Source: Natronorubrum aibiense
GTDB taxonomy: Archaea > Halobacteriota > Halobacteria > Halobacteriales > Natrialbaceae
Length of the DNA stretch: 64,000 bases
Assembly (NCBI RefSeq): GCF_009392895.1
Contig: NZ_CP045488.1
Coordinates: 2,418,001 to 2,482,000, forward strand
Reading direction: 5' to 3'
The translations under genes were made by a program, and so were the position numbers. A model generated the notes under the pieces. That model had not been told where the DNA came from. It did no database searches and saw only the letters and a program-made list of their open reading frames with translations. This document shows positions 8,201 to 17,029 of the stretch, piece after piece (the first letter of the stretch is position 1; each line of letters begins with the position of its first letter).

Positions 8201-10819
8201 ATGAACTCGCGCACGCAAGAGCGCGTCGAACGGTGGGATTCTCGTCAGTTCGAGGGCGGGTACGATGGCCTCGCTGATCTCGCTGCTGCTGACTTCTCGG
8301 GCGCCGTCGTCGCTAGTGGGACGTGGCTGTTTTTGCTCAATGGTCGTGTGGTCGGCGTCGTCGATGGAACGATGGCGGACTTCGAGACTGCAACGGGGAC
8401 CGTCTACGAGGCACCGCATCCATCGCTCCCGTTGCTCTCGGCGATGGAAGAAAGGGACGGGGACACGAGAGCTAAATACTACACGAACGAGACGCCGCTT
8501 CACGAGGTCGACGAGACGCTCCAGAGCGGGTCGTTCACTGGCTACGTCGAACTGAGCGAGAACGTTCTCAGTGGGGACTATTACGCCGTCTACTACGGCG
8601 GGCGTCGAATGGCAGCGGCCTACATCGGCAACGCCGAGCAACTGCTCACCGGCGACGAGGCGTTCGAACGTGCCGACGACGAGGTCGGTATCTACGAGGT
8701 GATCGACGTCGACATCGACGTCACCGACGTTCCCGGCACCGACACCGAAGCGGCCGAAACGACTGGCACCGACGATGAGAGCGCCGAGAACAGTGCCGGC
8801 GCCACTGACGACCGACAGGCGACGACCGCGGAGACAGCGGCCGAACCGAGCGCCGATCCGACGGAGTCGGCCATCGAGTCGATTGACATCTCCGGCTCGG
8901 AGTCGACAGCTGACGAGACAGCCTCGAGCCCTTCGATAACGGACATCACTCTTGGGGAGCCAGCGGAGTCGACACTCGAGAGCGAATCACCGACCGACGA
9001 CCCAGAGCCGGCGGCGGACGACCGACCGGGGATCACGGCGGCCACCGACGTGGAGCCAGAACCCGCCTCGAGCGGGATCACCGACGCAGAGGCGACGACC
9101 GATCTCGAGAACGAGCAATCGACGACCGAAGACGACCACGCGGACCGCGATCAGACGCCGAGCGAGTCCGGCGGCGAGCCGGATGCGGCGGTCACAGTAC
9201 GCGAGGACGAGCCCACCCCCTCCGAGTCGGACGGAACCGAGTTCGACGCCGAGCCAGCGGTCGACGACGCTCAGTCGGCCACTGACATCGATACCGACGG
9301 CGAGCGCGGTGCTATCGACGCTGCCGCAATGGATGCTGCGGTGGACGACGTCGACGAACCCGCCACCACAAGCGAGGGCCCCGACTCGAGCGCGCTCGAT
9401 CCCGCCACGGTCGAGGAGGCAGCAGCGCAACTGGATCAGAGCAACATTTCCTGGACCGAAGACGACGTCGAGTCAGCGGCCGAGGACGAGTCGGCCGACA
9501 GCGAACGATTCGAACAGGAGGCCCAGTGGCGCGAAACGCGTCGCATTCCGTCGATCGATCCGGACAACACCGAAGCAGCGACTCGAGACGGCGACGTCAC
9601 CGGCCGCGGCGACACACGCTCACGGTCGCGCGATCCGCAGTCGTCGACCACGACGGCCGAGACGGCCGACAGCGACGCTCGTGACACCCCGACGACAAGC
9701 AGTTCGACGGTCCCGGAGCCGACGAATCGAACGCACCAGCAGGCCAGCAACAGCACCGATGGCACCCGTAGCGGACCACAACGGACGGATCGGGCCGAGA
9801 CCAGCACCGACTCGAGCGCCGCCCAGCCGGCGTCTGACACTGCTTCGAGCGACGAGTACGAACGGAAGATCGCCACACTCACGCAGAAACTGGAGACCCT
9901 CGTGAAGAAACGCGATACGCTGGCAGCGACAGTCGAGGAGCTCGAGGCCGAACGCGACCGGCTGCGATCGGAAAACGAGGAACTGTCGACGACGGTCGAC
10001 CGGCTCCAGTCGCGAATCGAGGAGTTACAGACCGAACTCGAGGAGGCCCGTGCGGCGACGCCTAAGTCGGGTGCGAACGCGCCCGAGGCGAGGACATCGC
10101 TTCCGGCCCAGCAGGCGCTTGCCGAAACGAATCTCTTCGTCCGGTACGGATCGAAGAGCCAGCCGACCCTCGAGACGGCCCACGACGGCGAGGCCGACCG
10201 CACCGAAGTCGCCTCGAATCTTCGCCTCGAGTACCACACCGGCTTCGACGCGAGCGACGTCGTCGTCGACGGCACGCCGTACGAGGAGTTTCTCACGACG
10301 ACGATGGAGTACCGCTTTGTCGACTGGCTCACCGAGATGGTCCTCTACGAGATTCGGGACACCGGCAACGCCAACGGGCTCGGTGATCTCTACGATGCGA
10401 TCCCGCGGATCGACCGCGCCGAACTCGACGCGACGATCTCGCTCGCGGACGACGACACCGAGGACGTCCCCGAGCGCGTGACGTTCGATATCGTCGCGTT
10501 CGACAAGATGGGGAACCCGTTAGTCGTCGTCAATCTAAACGACTCGCGCGAGCCCGCAACGCAGGACATGCTCGAGGAGATGGAAGAAGCCGCCTCGGCG
10601 GTCAAGGCAAACTACCCCGACCTCGCGGCGGCGACCGTCGTCACCTCGAGTTACTTCGAACCCGGCGCGCTCGAGGTCGCCGACCAAGCGACGAGCAGCG
10701 GACTGCTCAGCCGAAGCTCGAAGCTAAGCTACGTGAACCTCTCTCGCAAGCAGGGATATCACCTCTGTCTGGTCGAGTCGCGTTCGGAAGGGTTCCACAT
10801 GAACGTCCCCGAACTGTAA
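8201..10819 (+). CDS. Large acidic coiled-coil protein (DUF7527-like, haloarchaeal)
   Basis: 872 residues from ATG 8201. Residues about 1-170 form a folded domain (GAVVASGTWLFLLNGRVVGVV, then ENVLSGDYYAVYYGGRRMAAAYIG). Residues about 175-550 are low-complexity, rich in Asp, Glu, Ser, Thr and Ala. Residues about 553-616 form a coiled coil (LTQKLETLVKKRDTLAATVE and onward). Residues about 630-872 are a second folded domain ending ...RKQGYHLCLVESRSEGFHMNVPEL. Only haloarchaea seem to have this layout; I recall the C-terminal part as DUF7527 but cannot verify it. No signal peptide or membrane helix, so it is cytoplasmic. The spacer may tether two domains. Function unknown. Confidence 0.75.
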   Translation: MNSRTQERVERWDSRQFEGGYDGLADLAAADFSGAVVASGTWLFLLNGRVVGVVDGTMADFETATGTVYEAPHPSLPLLSAMEERDGDTRAKYYTNETPLHEVDETLQSGSFTGYVELSENVLSGDYYAVYYGGRRMAAAYIGNAEQLLTGDEAFERADDEVGIYEVIDVDIDVTDVPGTDTEAAETTGTDDESAENSAGATDDRQATTAETAAEPSADPTESAIESIDISGSESTADETASSPSITDITLGEPAESTLESESPTDDPEPAADDRPGITAATDVEPEPASSGITDAEATTDLENEQSTTEDDHADRDQTPSESGGEPDAAVTVREDEPTPSESDGTEFDAEPAVDDAQSATDIDTDGERGAIDAAAMDAAVDDVDEPATTSEGPDSSALDPATVEEAAAQLDQSNISWTEDDVESAAEDESADSERFEQEAQWRETRRIPSIDPDNTEAATRDGDVTGRGDTRSRSRDPQSSTTTAETADSDARDTPTTSSSTVPEPTNRTHQQASNSTDGTRSGPQRTDRAETSTDSSAAQPASDTASSDEYERKIATLTQKLETLVKKRDTLAATVEELEAERDRLRSENEELSTTVDRLQSRIEELQTELEEARAATPKSGANAPEARTSLPAQQALAETNLFVRYGSKSQPTLETAHDGEADRTEVASNLRLEYHTGFDASDVVVDGTPYEEFLTTTMEYRFVDWLTEMVLYEIRDTGNANGLGDLYDAIPRIDRAELDATISLADDDTEDVPERVTFDIVAFDKMGNPLVVVNLNDSREPATQDMLEEMEEAASAVKANYPDLAAATVVTSSYFEPGALEVADQATSSGLLSRSSKLSYVNLSRKQGYHLCLVESRSEGFHMNVPEL

Positions 10820-11114
10820 GCCCCGGGATCGATTCAGCTGTAGTCGCGCTCGAGTTTTTGAGAATGGCTGATACTCGCGTACCGAGCGAGTCGTTACCGT
10901 GGCTGTCTCACCGTTGTCGTACGAAGAGAACCCACCCCTAAAGCGGGCGCTGCACAGCGCGGCGTCGGGCGCGCGTGAGACTGCCCGTGACCGGTCGGTG
11001 TCGACTGCGGGCAGTCCGTGGCGAGCATCGGTCGGTGGTCGAGGCGCAGCTACCTCGATATCTCCGGCCCGGGGACAGACGCACAGAGTCGGGCCGGAAC
11101 GGTTCGGAGAGAGA
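10820..11114. other. Intergenic stretch between convergent genes, with one inverted repeat
   Basis: Non-coding as far as I can tell. T5 at 10855-10859 may terminate the acidic coiled-coil gene. An inverted repeat of 9-base arms, GACTGCCCG (10979-10987) and CGGGCAGTC (11008-11016), encloses a 20-base loop; it could be a stem-loop of a small RNA or of a 3' UTR. Confidence 0.4.
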
Positions 11115-11420
11115 TTAGCCTTCGATCTCTGCGACGTCTTCGATCTTCATGCCGTCGAGCTTGTCGATGATGTCGTCGAGCTTGCCGTCGAGTTCGTCGA
11201 CGAACTCAGCGGTGCGCTCGGTCTTGATCGCACCCTGGCTGGAGGGCTCGATGAGGTTTTCCTCTTCGAGGACACGAAGCGAGTACCGAACTTTGTGGTG
11301 CGGGTAGCCCGTCTCGTTCGACATCTTGACGATCCCGATGGGTTCGTTCTCGATAACCATCTTCAGGACCTGGAGATGCCGTTCCAACATATCGACTTCC
11401 TTCTCAAGTCGGTCTATCAT
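11115..11420 (-). CDS. Haloarchaeal winged-helix regulator (COG3432-like)
   Basis: 101 residues. The N-terminal helix MIDRLEKEVDMLERHLQVLK is followed by a winged helix (IGIVKMSNETGYPHHKVRYS, RVLEEENLIEPSSQGA) and a C-terminal helical segment (FVDELDGKLDDIIDKLDGM) likely to dimerise. The layout matches small haloarchaeal regulators of the COG3432 type. Upstream on the minus strand, CTTTTAAAAG (11453-11444) is both a good TATA box and a perfect palindrome, placing transcription near the ATG. Target genes unknown. Confidence 0.8.
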   Translation of the reverse strand: MIDRLEKEVDMLERHLQVLKMVIENEPIGIVKMSNETGYPHHKVRYSLRVLEEENLIEPSSQGAIKTERTAEFVDELDGKLDDIIDKLDGMKIEDVAEIEG

Positions 11421-11811
11421 GGCATTTGTTAACTTGTCTTTGGACCTTTTAAAAGTTACTCTCGGCGGCTGACCGGTTGCCGTCCAACCGAAATGTCGGT
11501 CCTGTCAGTAGTTAACGGTTCCGTTCTGAGGGTCGGATCCAGCACGGTCTGTCAACCGATTCAACATAATCGCCCGACGAGACGGGGTTGGTGTCGACCG
11601 CGCGGCGAGCGACCGTGGTGTATCGACGACGCGCCACCGGTAGGAATCGTCCCTCGGCAAGTCGGCGTGCAAGTCGAGTCGTCACTCGAGTCCCGACGGG
11701 GAGTCGATCGATCGCGACACCCGATCATATGCATAGAAGTGTATAGATTGCCAGCCACACCCCGGCCATACCGTAATCTGTTTATCGGCCCGGCAAGAAT
11801 CCGCCGCTGTT
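11421..11811. other. Divergent intergenic region upstream of purA
   Basis: Carries two outward promoters: CTTTTAAAAG (about 11444-11453) for the minus-strand regulator, and CTGTTTATC (about 11776-11785) for purA. No gene in the 300 bases between is supported; open frames here lack haloarchaeal protein character. Confidence 0.45.
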
Positions 11812-13176
11812 ATGACCGTCACAATCGTCGGGTCGCAACTCGGCGACGAAGGCAAGGGTGGAGTCGTCGACGTCTACGGCGACTCCGCCGATGTCGTCGC
11901 TCGATATCAGGGTGGCGACAACGCTGGACATACCGTCGTTCACGATGGTGAGAAGTACAAACTATCGCTCGTGCCGTCCGGAGCCGTTCGAGGGAAGGTC
12001 GGCGTCCTCGGCAACGGCTGTGTCGTCAACCCGGAGACGCTGTTCGACGAGATCGATACGCTCCGCGAGCGCGGCCTTGAGCCGGACGTGCGCGTGGCCG
12101 AACGCGCACACGTCATCCTTCCATATCACCGCGCGCTCGACGGTATCGAGGAAGCAGAGAAAGAGGATCTCGCGGCCGGAACGACCAAACGCGGTATCGG
12201 CCCGACCTACGAAGACAAGGCCGGTCGACGCGGCGTCCGCATCGGGGACTTGCTCGATCCCGACGTGCTCCGCGAGCGACTCGAGTACGTCGTCCCCCAG
12301 AAGAAGGCCCTCGCAGAGGAGGTCTTCGACAAGGAGACGGGCGAGGCGTTCGATATCGACCACCTCTACGAGACCTACCGCGAGTACGGCACGCGACTCG
12401 AGGAAGAAGACATGACCGTCGACTGCGGAACGTTCCTCCAAGAGCGCATCGACGACGGCGACAACGTCATGCTCGAGGGTGCACAGGGGACGTCGCTCGA
12501 CATCGACCACGGCGTCTACCCCTACGTCACCTCCTCGAACCCGAGTTCCGGCGGTGCAACCGTCGGCACCGGCCTCGGTCCGACCGTCGTCGGACAGGGC
12601 GACGTTATCGGCATCGTCAAAGCCTATCTCTCGCGTGTCGGCACGGGGCCGCTCCCGACCGAACTCGGCGGCGTCGAGGACCAGACGCCCGACTACGACC
12701 CCGAGGAGGGTGCTGGTAAGGACGAAGAAGAACTCGCAACCCAGATTCGCGACGAGGGTGGCGAGTACGGCACTGTCACCGGTCGCCCGCGCCGTGTCGG
12801 GTGGCTCGACATGCCGATGTTGCGCCACGCGGCCCGTGCGAACGGCTTTACGGGACTCGCGATCAACCACATCGACGTGCTGGCTGGCCTCGACGAAGTG
12901 AAAGTCGGCCACAGCTACGAGTTCGACGGCGAGGAGATCTTCACCGTGCCCCCGACGACCGAGCAGTGGGGCCGCTGTGAAGCGACGTTCAAGTCGTTCG
13001 ACGGCTGGCCCGACATCGACTGGGCCGAGGTCGCAGACGAAGGCTACGAGGCAATTCCGGAAAACGCTCGCACCTACCTCGAGTACATCAGCGACGAACT
13101 CGACACGCCGATCTACGCGGTCGGCGTCGGTCCCGGCCGCGGCGAGACCGTCATCGTCGAGAACCCCTACGAATAG
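11812..13176 (+). CDS. purA: Adenylosuccinate synthase
   Basis: 454 residues. Joins IMP and aspartate using GTP to give adenylosuccinate, the first committed step to AMP, in the cytoplasm. The N-terminal loop GSQLGDEGKG (7-16) carries catalytic Asp12 and the GTP-binding Lys15; the usual Trp of this loop is Leu10 here. NAGHTV places catalytic His at 40. Further family signatures are GIGPTYEDKAGRRGVRIGD, LEGAQGTSLDIDHGVYPYVTSS, GRPRRVGWLDMPMLRHA and VGPGRGETV. Length is normal. ATG 11812 lies about 28 bases after TTTATC, so the mRNA is probably leaderless. Confidence 0.98.
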   Translation: MTVTIVGSQLGDEGKGGVVDVYGDSADVVARYQGGDNAGHTVVHDGEKYKLSLVPSGAVRGKVGVLGNGCVVNPETLFDEIDTLRERGLEPDVRVAERAHVILPYHRALDGIEEAEKEDLAAGTTKRGIGPTYEDKAGRRGVRIGDLLDPDVLRERLEYVVPQKKALAEEVFDKETGEAFDIDHLYETYREYGTRLEEEDMTVDCGTFLQERIDDGDNVMLEGAQGTSLDIDHGVYPYVTSSNPSSGGATVGTGLGPTVVGQGDVIGIVKAYLSRVGTGPLPTELGGVEDQTPDYDPEEGAGKDEEELATQIRDEGGEYGTVTGRPRRVGWLDMPMLRHAARANGFTGLAINHIDVLAGLDEVKVGHSYEFDGEEIFTVPPTTEQWGRCEATFKSFDGWPDIDWAEVADEGYEAIPENARTYLEYISDELDTPIYAVGVGPGRGETVIVENPYE

Positions 13177-13192
13177 CGGCCAACAGTTCCGC

Positions 13193-13197
13193 TTTTT
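13193..13197 (+). terminator. T-run terminator after purA
   Basis: TTTTT 17 bases after the purA stop codon; matches the usual archaeal T-rich termination signal. Confidence 0.4.
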
Positions 13198-13293
13198 GCT
13201 GTTCGCTGGAGTGAGTACAGCCGGACCTACCGGAACATACACACAGCGGTCTTTTGCACGCTCGAGCAGTAGGATTGGACGAAGATCCGTTCT

Positions 13294-13806
13294 ATGAGTG
13301 ATCCATTCGCTGCCCTCGTTCGTCGACTCGAATCGACGCTTGGCGTCCCATCGGAGACGGTTCGTCGGCTCGAAGCGCTCGACCGCGCGATCGCCGACTG
13401 GATGGGCCGATGGGGGCTGCCGACACTGCGTGTCGCGCTCGGCGTCGTGTTCGTCTGGTTCGGTGGCCTGAAGGTGGTCGGCGTGAGCCCGGCCGCGCAA
13501 CTCGTCGCCGAAACGGTGTACGTCGTCCCGGCAGCACTGTTCGTCCCGATATTGGGCATCTGGGAGGTTCTTATCGGCGTCTGTCTGCTCTATCGGCCGC
13601 TGATCCGACTCGGTATCCTCCTGTTGTTCCTCCAGCTGCCCGGCACCTTCCTCCCGCTCGTGCTCCTCCCGGATGTGGCGTTCACGACGGTTCCCTACGG
13701 GCTGACCGTCGAGGGGCAGTACATCGTCAAAAACCTCGTCATCATCGGTGCCGCGCTCGTCGTCGGCAGCACCGTCCGCGAGAGGACACGAACACCGCCG
13801 GAGTGA
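13294..13806 (+). CDS. DoxX-like integral membrane protein
   Basis: 170 residues with four hydrophobic segments: TLRVALGVVFVWFGGLKVVG, then AALFVPILGIWEVLIGVCLL, then IRLGILLLFLQLPGTFLPLV, then IVKNLVIIGAALVVGS. 'RvalGvvFvwfGglK...G.SPa..LV' near the start and the length fit the DoxX/YkgB membrane family, often linked to redox balance. An amphipathic, charged N-terminus precedes the first helix. Role here unknown. Confidence 0.75.
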   Translation: MSDPFAALVRRLESTLGVPSETVRRLEALDRAIADWMGRWGLPTLRVALGVVFVWFGGLKVVGVSPAAQLVAETVYVVPAALFVPILGIWEVLIGVCLLYRPLIRLGILLLFLQLPGTFLPLVLLPDVAFTTVPYGLTVEGQYIVKNLVIIGAALVVGSTVRERTRTPPE

Positions 13807-13880
13807 CACGCGCGCCGTTGCGCAGGCCGCGGTCGGTTCGTTCCCGAAGCCTTTTGCTGTCTGCGGTAAGCCTGTCTATC

Positions 13881-14081
13881 ATGAAGGAGTCGTTGCTGGA
13901 GATCCTCTGCTGTCCGCTGGACAAACACGAACTGGAACTCGAGGACGCCGAGTACGACGATGCCGACGAGGAGATCGTCGGGGGCACGCTCGTCTGCAGC
14001 GAGTGCGGCGAGCGATACCCGATCGAAGACGGCATCCCAAACCTGCTGCCGCCAGATATGCGCGAAGAAACCCCGGCCTGA
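13881..14081 (+). CDS. trm112: Trm112-like methyltransferase activator (zinc-binding)
   Basis: 66 residues from ATG 13881, within a longer open frame whose upstream part is not protein-like. MKESLLEILCCPLDK carries the first Cys pair (Cys10, Cys11), and CSECGERYPIEDGIPNLLP has Cys39 and Cys42 with the typical I-x-DGIPxLLP ending. Trm112 is the obligate partner of several RNA and protein methyltransferases (Trm9, Trm11, Mtq2 types); a TRM9-like enzyme is encoded about 9 kb away at 4367-5077. Bacterial UPF0434 proteins are similar, but in archaea the Trm112 role is the better reading. Confidence 0.85.
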   Translation: MKESLLEILCCPLDKHELELEDAEYDDADEEIVGGTLVCSECGERYPIEDGIPNLLPPDMREETPA

Positions 14082-14096
14082 TCGAGTACTCGAACC

Positions 14097-14675
14097 GTGT
14101 CCCGAGAGGTCATCGTCCACGTCAATCGCGGGGCTGGCGACTCCCTCGAGTCAGCCGTCGGTCACCTCGAGGTCCGGGGGTCGTTCGACCTTCGCTTACA
14201 GAGCCACGGGACACCCGCACACGTCCACTGTCGACTCGACGGCGACCTCGAGCGAATCGCGTCGCTCCCGGAGTCGAACTACTACGTCGACGCTGATGAC
14301 GAACTCGTCGTTCTCATCCGCGTCGACGCGGAAGCGATCGACCGCCCCGTCGAGGGCACGCTCGAGGTGCTGACCGGATACGGCTCGGAGTCGATCGCGA
14401 TTCCCGTCACTGTCAAGCCGGCGCCGGGCGACGTCGATGTCGACGACTCGCTCGCGAAACCTCAGTCAACCCCAGAGCCCGGCCTCCTCGAGCGAGTCGG
14501 AACCGGAACCGGAATCGGTATCGAGCCGGCGACGCTCGGCGTCGTCGCGCTCGGCCTCGTCGCCGTCGCCATTGCGGCGATGACGGCGGCCACGATCGGC
14601 GGCCCGGTCGCGATGGCCGGTCTCGCGATCGTTGGAGTCGGCTTTCTCGTTGCGCTCGTCTTGCTAGTGCGTTAA
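14097..14675 (+). CDS. Membrane-anchored haloarchaeal protein (DUF7524-like)
   Basis: 192 residues from GTG 14097, 15 bases after trm112 and probably cotranscribed. Residues about 1-115 form a beta-rich domain (EVIVHVNRGAGDSLESAVGH, FDLRLQSHGTPAHVHCRLDG). A Pro/Gly linker and two closely spaced hydrophobic segments (ATLGVVALGLVAVAIAAMTA, VAMAGLAIVGVGFLVALVLL) end the protein. This topology anchors the soluble domain to the membrane. I recall it as DUF7524 but cannot confirm. Function unknown. Confidence 0.7.
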   Translation: MSREVIVHVNRGAGDSLESAVGHLEVRGSFDLRLQSHGTPAHVHCRLDGDLERIASLPESNYYVDADDELVVLIRVDAEAIDRPVEGTLEVLTGYGSESIAIPVTVKPAPGDVDVDDSLAKPQSTPEPGLLERVGTGTGIGIEPATLGVVALGLVAVAIAAMTAATIGGPVAMAGLAIVGVGFLVALVLLVR

Positions 14676-14806
14676 GGAGCCCACGACTGGCGCGATAGTG
14701 CGGGGCTCAGTGTAACTCCTCGTCTCCCGTTTTCGCCGTGACAACCGTGAGTGAATCAAGCAGTCGTCCAGCTGTCGCACCGCGCGACAGCTGCCAGCAG
14801 TCGTCG

Positions 14807-15973
14807 TCAGTCGTCGCGCGTTCGCGCCTCGAGAGAGCCCTCGTCGTCGAACCGTTTCGCCCGGAGGTATCGCGCTCGATAGCGGTTCGCCCCGTCGTAG
14901 ACGTCCGCCTCGCGGATCTCGTCGGTGCGGCCGTCGGCGACGGCGTCGATCAGTTCCTCGAGTTGGTTGAGTTCGCTCGTGGTCAACTCGAGTTCGTAGG
15001 TGTGTTCCTCCTCGGACTCGAGGACAGTCCACTTGCGTGCGGCGGCGACGACGAGCGAACACGGCTCGCGGCAGGGGAACTGGCCGTCGCCGCCGTCGAC
15101 GGCAAGCTCGTTGCCCTCGTCGTACTGCCACTCGCGGCGGCGCAGACACTGGGAGTCGACACAACAGGCCTCGGTCATCCACTCGACGGCCTCCCGTGGC
15201 AGCTCATCGATGACGTCGTAGATTCCGGTCTGGCGCTCGGCAGTCTCGAGCCAGTGGTCGACGTCTAACTCTCCCTGGCGCTCGCGGTGCCAGTTTTCGA
15301 TCGTTGCCGGGTAGAAAAAGCCGATGGTCTCGACGAGTTCGGCGCCCGAGAGGCCGGTAAAGGCCCAGCCCGAGACGAGCGTGGGAGCCGTCTTCAGCGG
15401 CCGATAGCGGCCGTCGCCGTCGTACGTCGACAGCTCGCGGGCATCGCACGGGTCGTCATAGACCTCGAGGTCGGCGAGGTCGGTGTCGGCGTCGTCGACG
15501 TGCCAGAGATCGTATACTCGCTCGCCGGCGGGCTCGTCGACGTCGTCGACGAGTCGGGCCGTGATACAGAGCTGTCCCCACTCGCGGTCGATCCCCTCCC
15601 GCAGTGCGTCGTATCGCGCCGGGACGGCGAGTACGTCGTCGTCGGTCGACACGGTGTCGTCTGCCGGCGCGTCGTCGCCAGATTCGGCCTCGGGTGGTGC
15701 TCGCTCGCACCATCGCAGGAACGCCCGGCGGGCAGTGCCGTCCCCACCGACCGACGCCCGCCAGTAGCGCCAGTTCGTGACGTAGTCGGTGATCGGCTCG
15801 AGCGCGGCCTCGAGGTCGGCCGCCTCGAGATCGGTCTGGTCGCTCTCGGGCGTCTCGAGGGCGTACGTCTCGCCCTCGCGCTCGATTCGGAGGCCGTCGA
15901 ACACGATCGACGACTCGTCCTCGAGCGTCTCGAGCAGCGCGTCGAAATCGAACTCAGCTGTCGCCATCGTCAC
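14807..15973 (-). CDS. DR2241 family protein (4Fe-4S, partner of CbiX)
   Basis: 388 residues. The N-terminal two thirds are alpha/beta and acidic. A cysteine cluster follows (EACCVDSQCLRR, then GQFPCREPCSLV), fitting the DR2241-type 4Fe-4S binding domain, and then the conserved C-terminal segment ELTTSELNQLEELIDAVADG. DR2241-family proteins are described as a stabilising domain plus a 4Fe-4S domain found with CbiX-like chelatases. The gene starts three bases after the cbiX stop codon on the same strand, so the two form an operon for cobalt insertion in cobalamin synthesis. Exact role inferred from context. Confidence 0.8.
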   Translation of the reverse strand: MTMATAEFDFDALLETLEDESSIVFDGLRIEREGETYALETPESDQTDLEAADLEAALEPITDYVTNWRYWRASVGGDGTARRAFLRWCERAPPEAESGDDAPADDTVSTDDDVLAVPARYDALREGIDREWGQLCITARLVDDVDEPAGERVYDLWHVDDADTDLADLEVYDDPCDARELSTYDGDGRYRPLKTAPTLVSGWAFTGLSGAELVETIGFFYPATIENWHRERQGELDVDHWLETAERQTGIYDVIDELPREAVEWMTEACCVDSQCLRRREWQYDEGNELAVDGGDGQFPCREPCSLVVAAARKWTVLESEEEHTYELELTTSELNQLEELIDAVADGRTDEIREADVYDGANRYRARYLRAKRFDDEGSLEARTRDD

Positions 15974-15976
15974 GAG

Positions 15977-16882
15977 TCAGTCCCCCGCTCCCGTGCTCGG
16001 TTCGAGGTCCGACCCGCGGCTGCCGTCGGACGCCATCGTCGCCCGGACCGACTCGAGTGCGCCGCCGATGTCCGCGCCGGCGTCGGCCGCGCGCTCGAGG
16101 ACGACGTCGGCCATCAGTCCCTCGGTGCCGACGGCACCGGCGTACCAGATCCGGTGGCCGTCGACCTCGGCCGGAACCGACCAGCCGAGGCGGTAGTCGT
16201 CGGTCAGGCCCATATCCTCGGGGATGTCCTCCTGGGTGTGGTAGCCGTCGGCGATAAACAGCGGGACGACGACGATGTCGTCCGTCTCGAAGTAGTCCGT
16301 GACGTCGTCGACCTCGGGCTCTTCGTCCATGAACAGGGCCTCGACCTCGTCGAATCGGTCCTGCTGGCGGATTCGATCGGCGTGATACTCGACTGCCTTC
16401 GCGGAGTTTTCGTTGCGCTCGGTGCCGTGGCCGACGACCGCGAGGCCGACCCCCTCCCCGACGTCCGGATCGTCCGTCACGCTCTCGGCACGCTGAACGA
16501 TGACGTCGGTCATCGCATCGTGAGTGCCGACCGGCCCACAGTAGTGGATCGTCTTCTCGACGTCGTCAGCCTCGAGCGTCGCCTGCGAGGCGTCGGTCCC
16601 GTCGGAATCCCACTGGTCTGGGTCCCAGTCCTCGAGACGCAGTTCGCGGGGGATGACCTGCTCGGTGAAGTAACCCTCACTGATAAACAGGGGGACGACG
16701 AACACTTCATCGGACTCGAGCGTGCGGATCACCTCGCGGAAATGTGGCTCTTCTTTCCAGAACGCCTCGCGGACCTCGTCGAACGCTCCCGTCTCGCGGA
16801 CGGTGTCGGCATGGGCGTACGTGGGGTCCGAGGCGTCCGGATTCAGGTGCGATCCGTGCGCCGCGATAACCAGCGCTTGCAT
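15977..16882 (-). CDS. cbiX: CbiX/SirB sirohydrochlorin cobaltochelatase, two-domain form
   Basis: 301 residues with two CbiX-type halves. The first opens MQALVIAAHGSHLNP with the metal-site His9; the second has LAVVGHGTERNENS near residue 150. Each half has a 'VPLFI..GY.T..dIP' segment (VPLFISEGYFTEQVIPRE and VPLFIADGYHTQEDIPED), the chelatase active-site region. It inserts cobalt into sirohydrochlorin at the start of anaerobic cobalamin synthesis; the two-domain chain imitates the homodimer of short CbiX. It is the first gene of an operon with the DR2241-family gene. No other cobalamin genes are in the window. Confidence 0.9.
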   Translation of the reverse strand: MQALVIAAHGSHLNPDASDPTYAHADTVRETGAFDEVREAFWKEEPHFREVIRTLESDEVFVVPLFISEGYFTEQVIPRELRLEDWDPDQWDSDGTDASQATLEADDVEKTIHYCGPVGTHDAMTDVIVQRAESVTDDPDVGEGVGLAVVGHGTERNENSAKAVEYHADRIRQQDRFDEVEALFMDEEPEVDDVTDYFETDDIVVVPLFIADGYHTQEDIPEDMGLTDDYRLGWSVPAEVDGHRIWYAGAVGTEGLMADVVLERAADAGADIGGALESVRATMASDGSRGSDLEPSTGAGD

Positions 16883-17029
16883 GGCTCGTCGTTAGGATGG
16901 GGACGGTTTAGGGACTTCGCTGCCGGCGCGGGTCGCCGCGTCCTCGGACCCTCGACCGCCGGTCGACGAGCGCCGACGTGTTCTCGGGACAGCGAACGAT
17001 ATATCCCGACCCGCGCCGAACTCGAGGGC

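Noticed and set aside
11962-13809. 615-codon open frame opposite purA
   Set aside because: purA is unmistakable on the plus strand; the antisense frame is a GC-rich shadow.
15287-17029. Long upstream extension of the DUF2797 frame
   Set aside because: It runs antisense through cbiX and the DR2241-family gene; the TATA box and family start point to GTG 17030.
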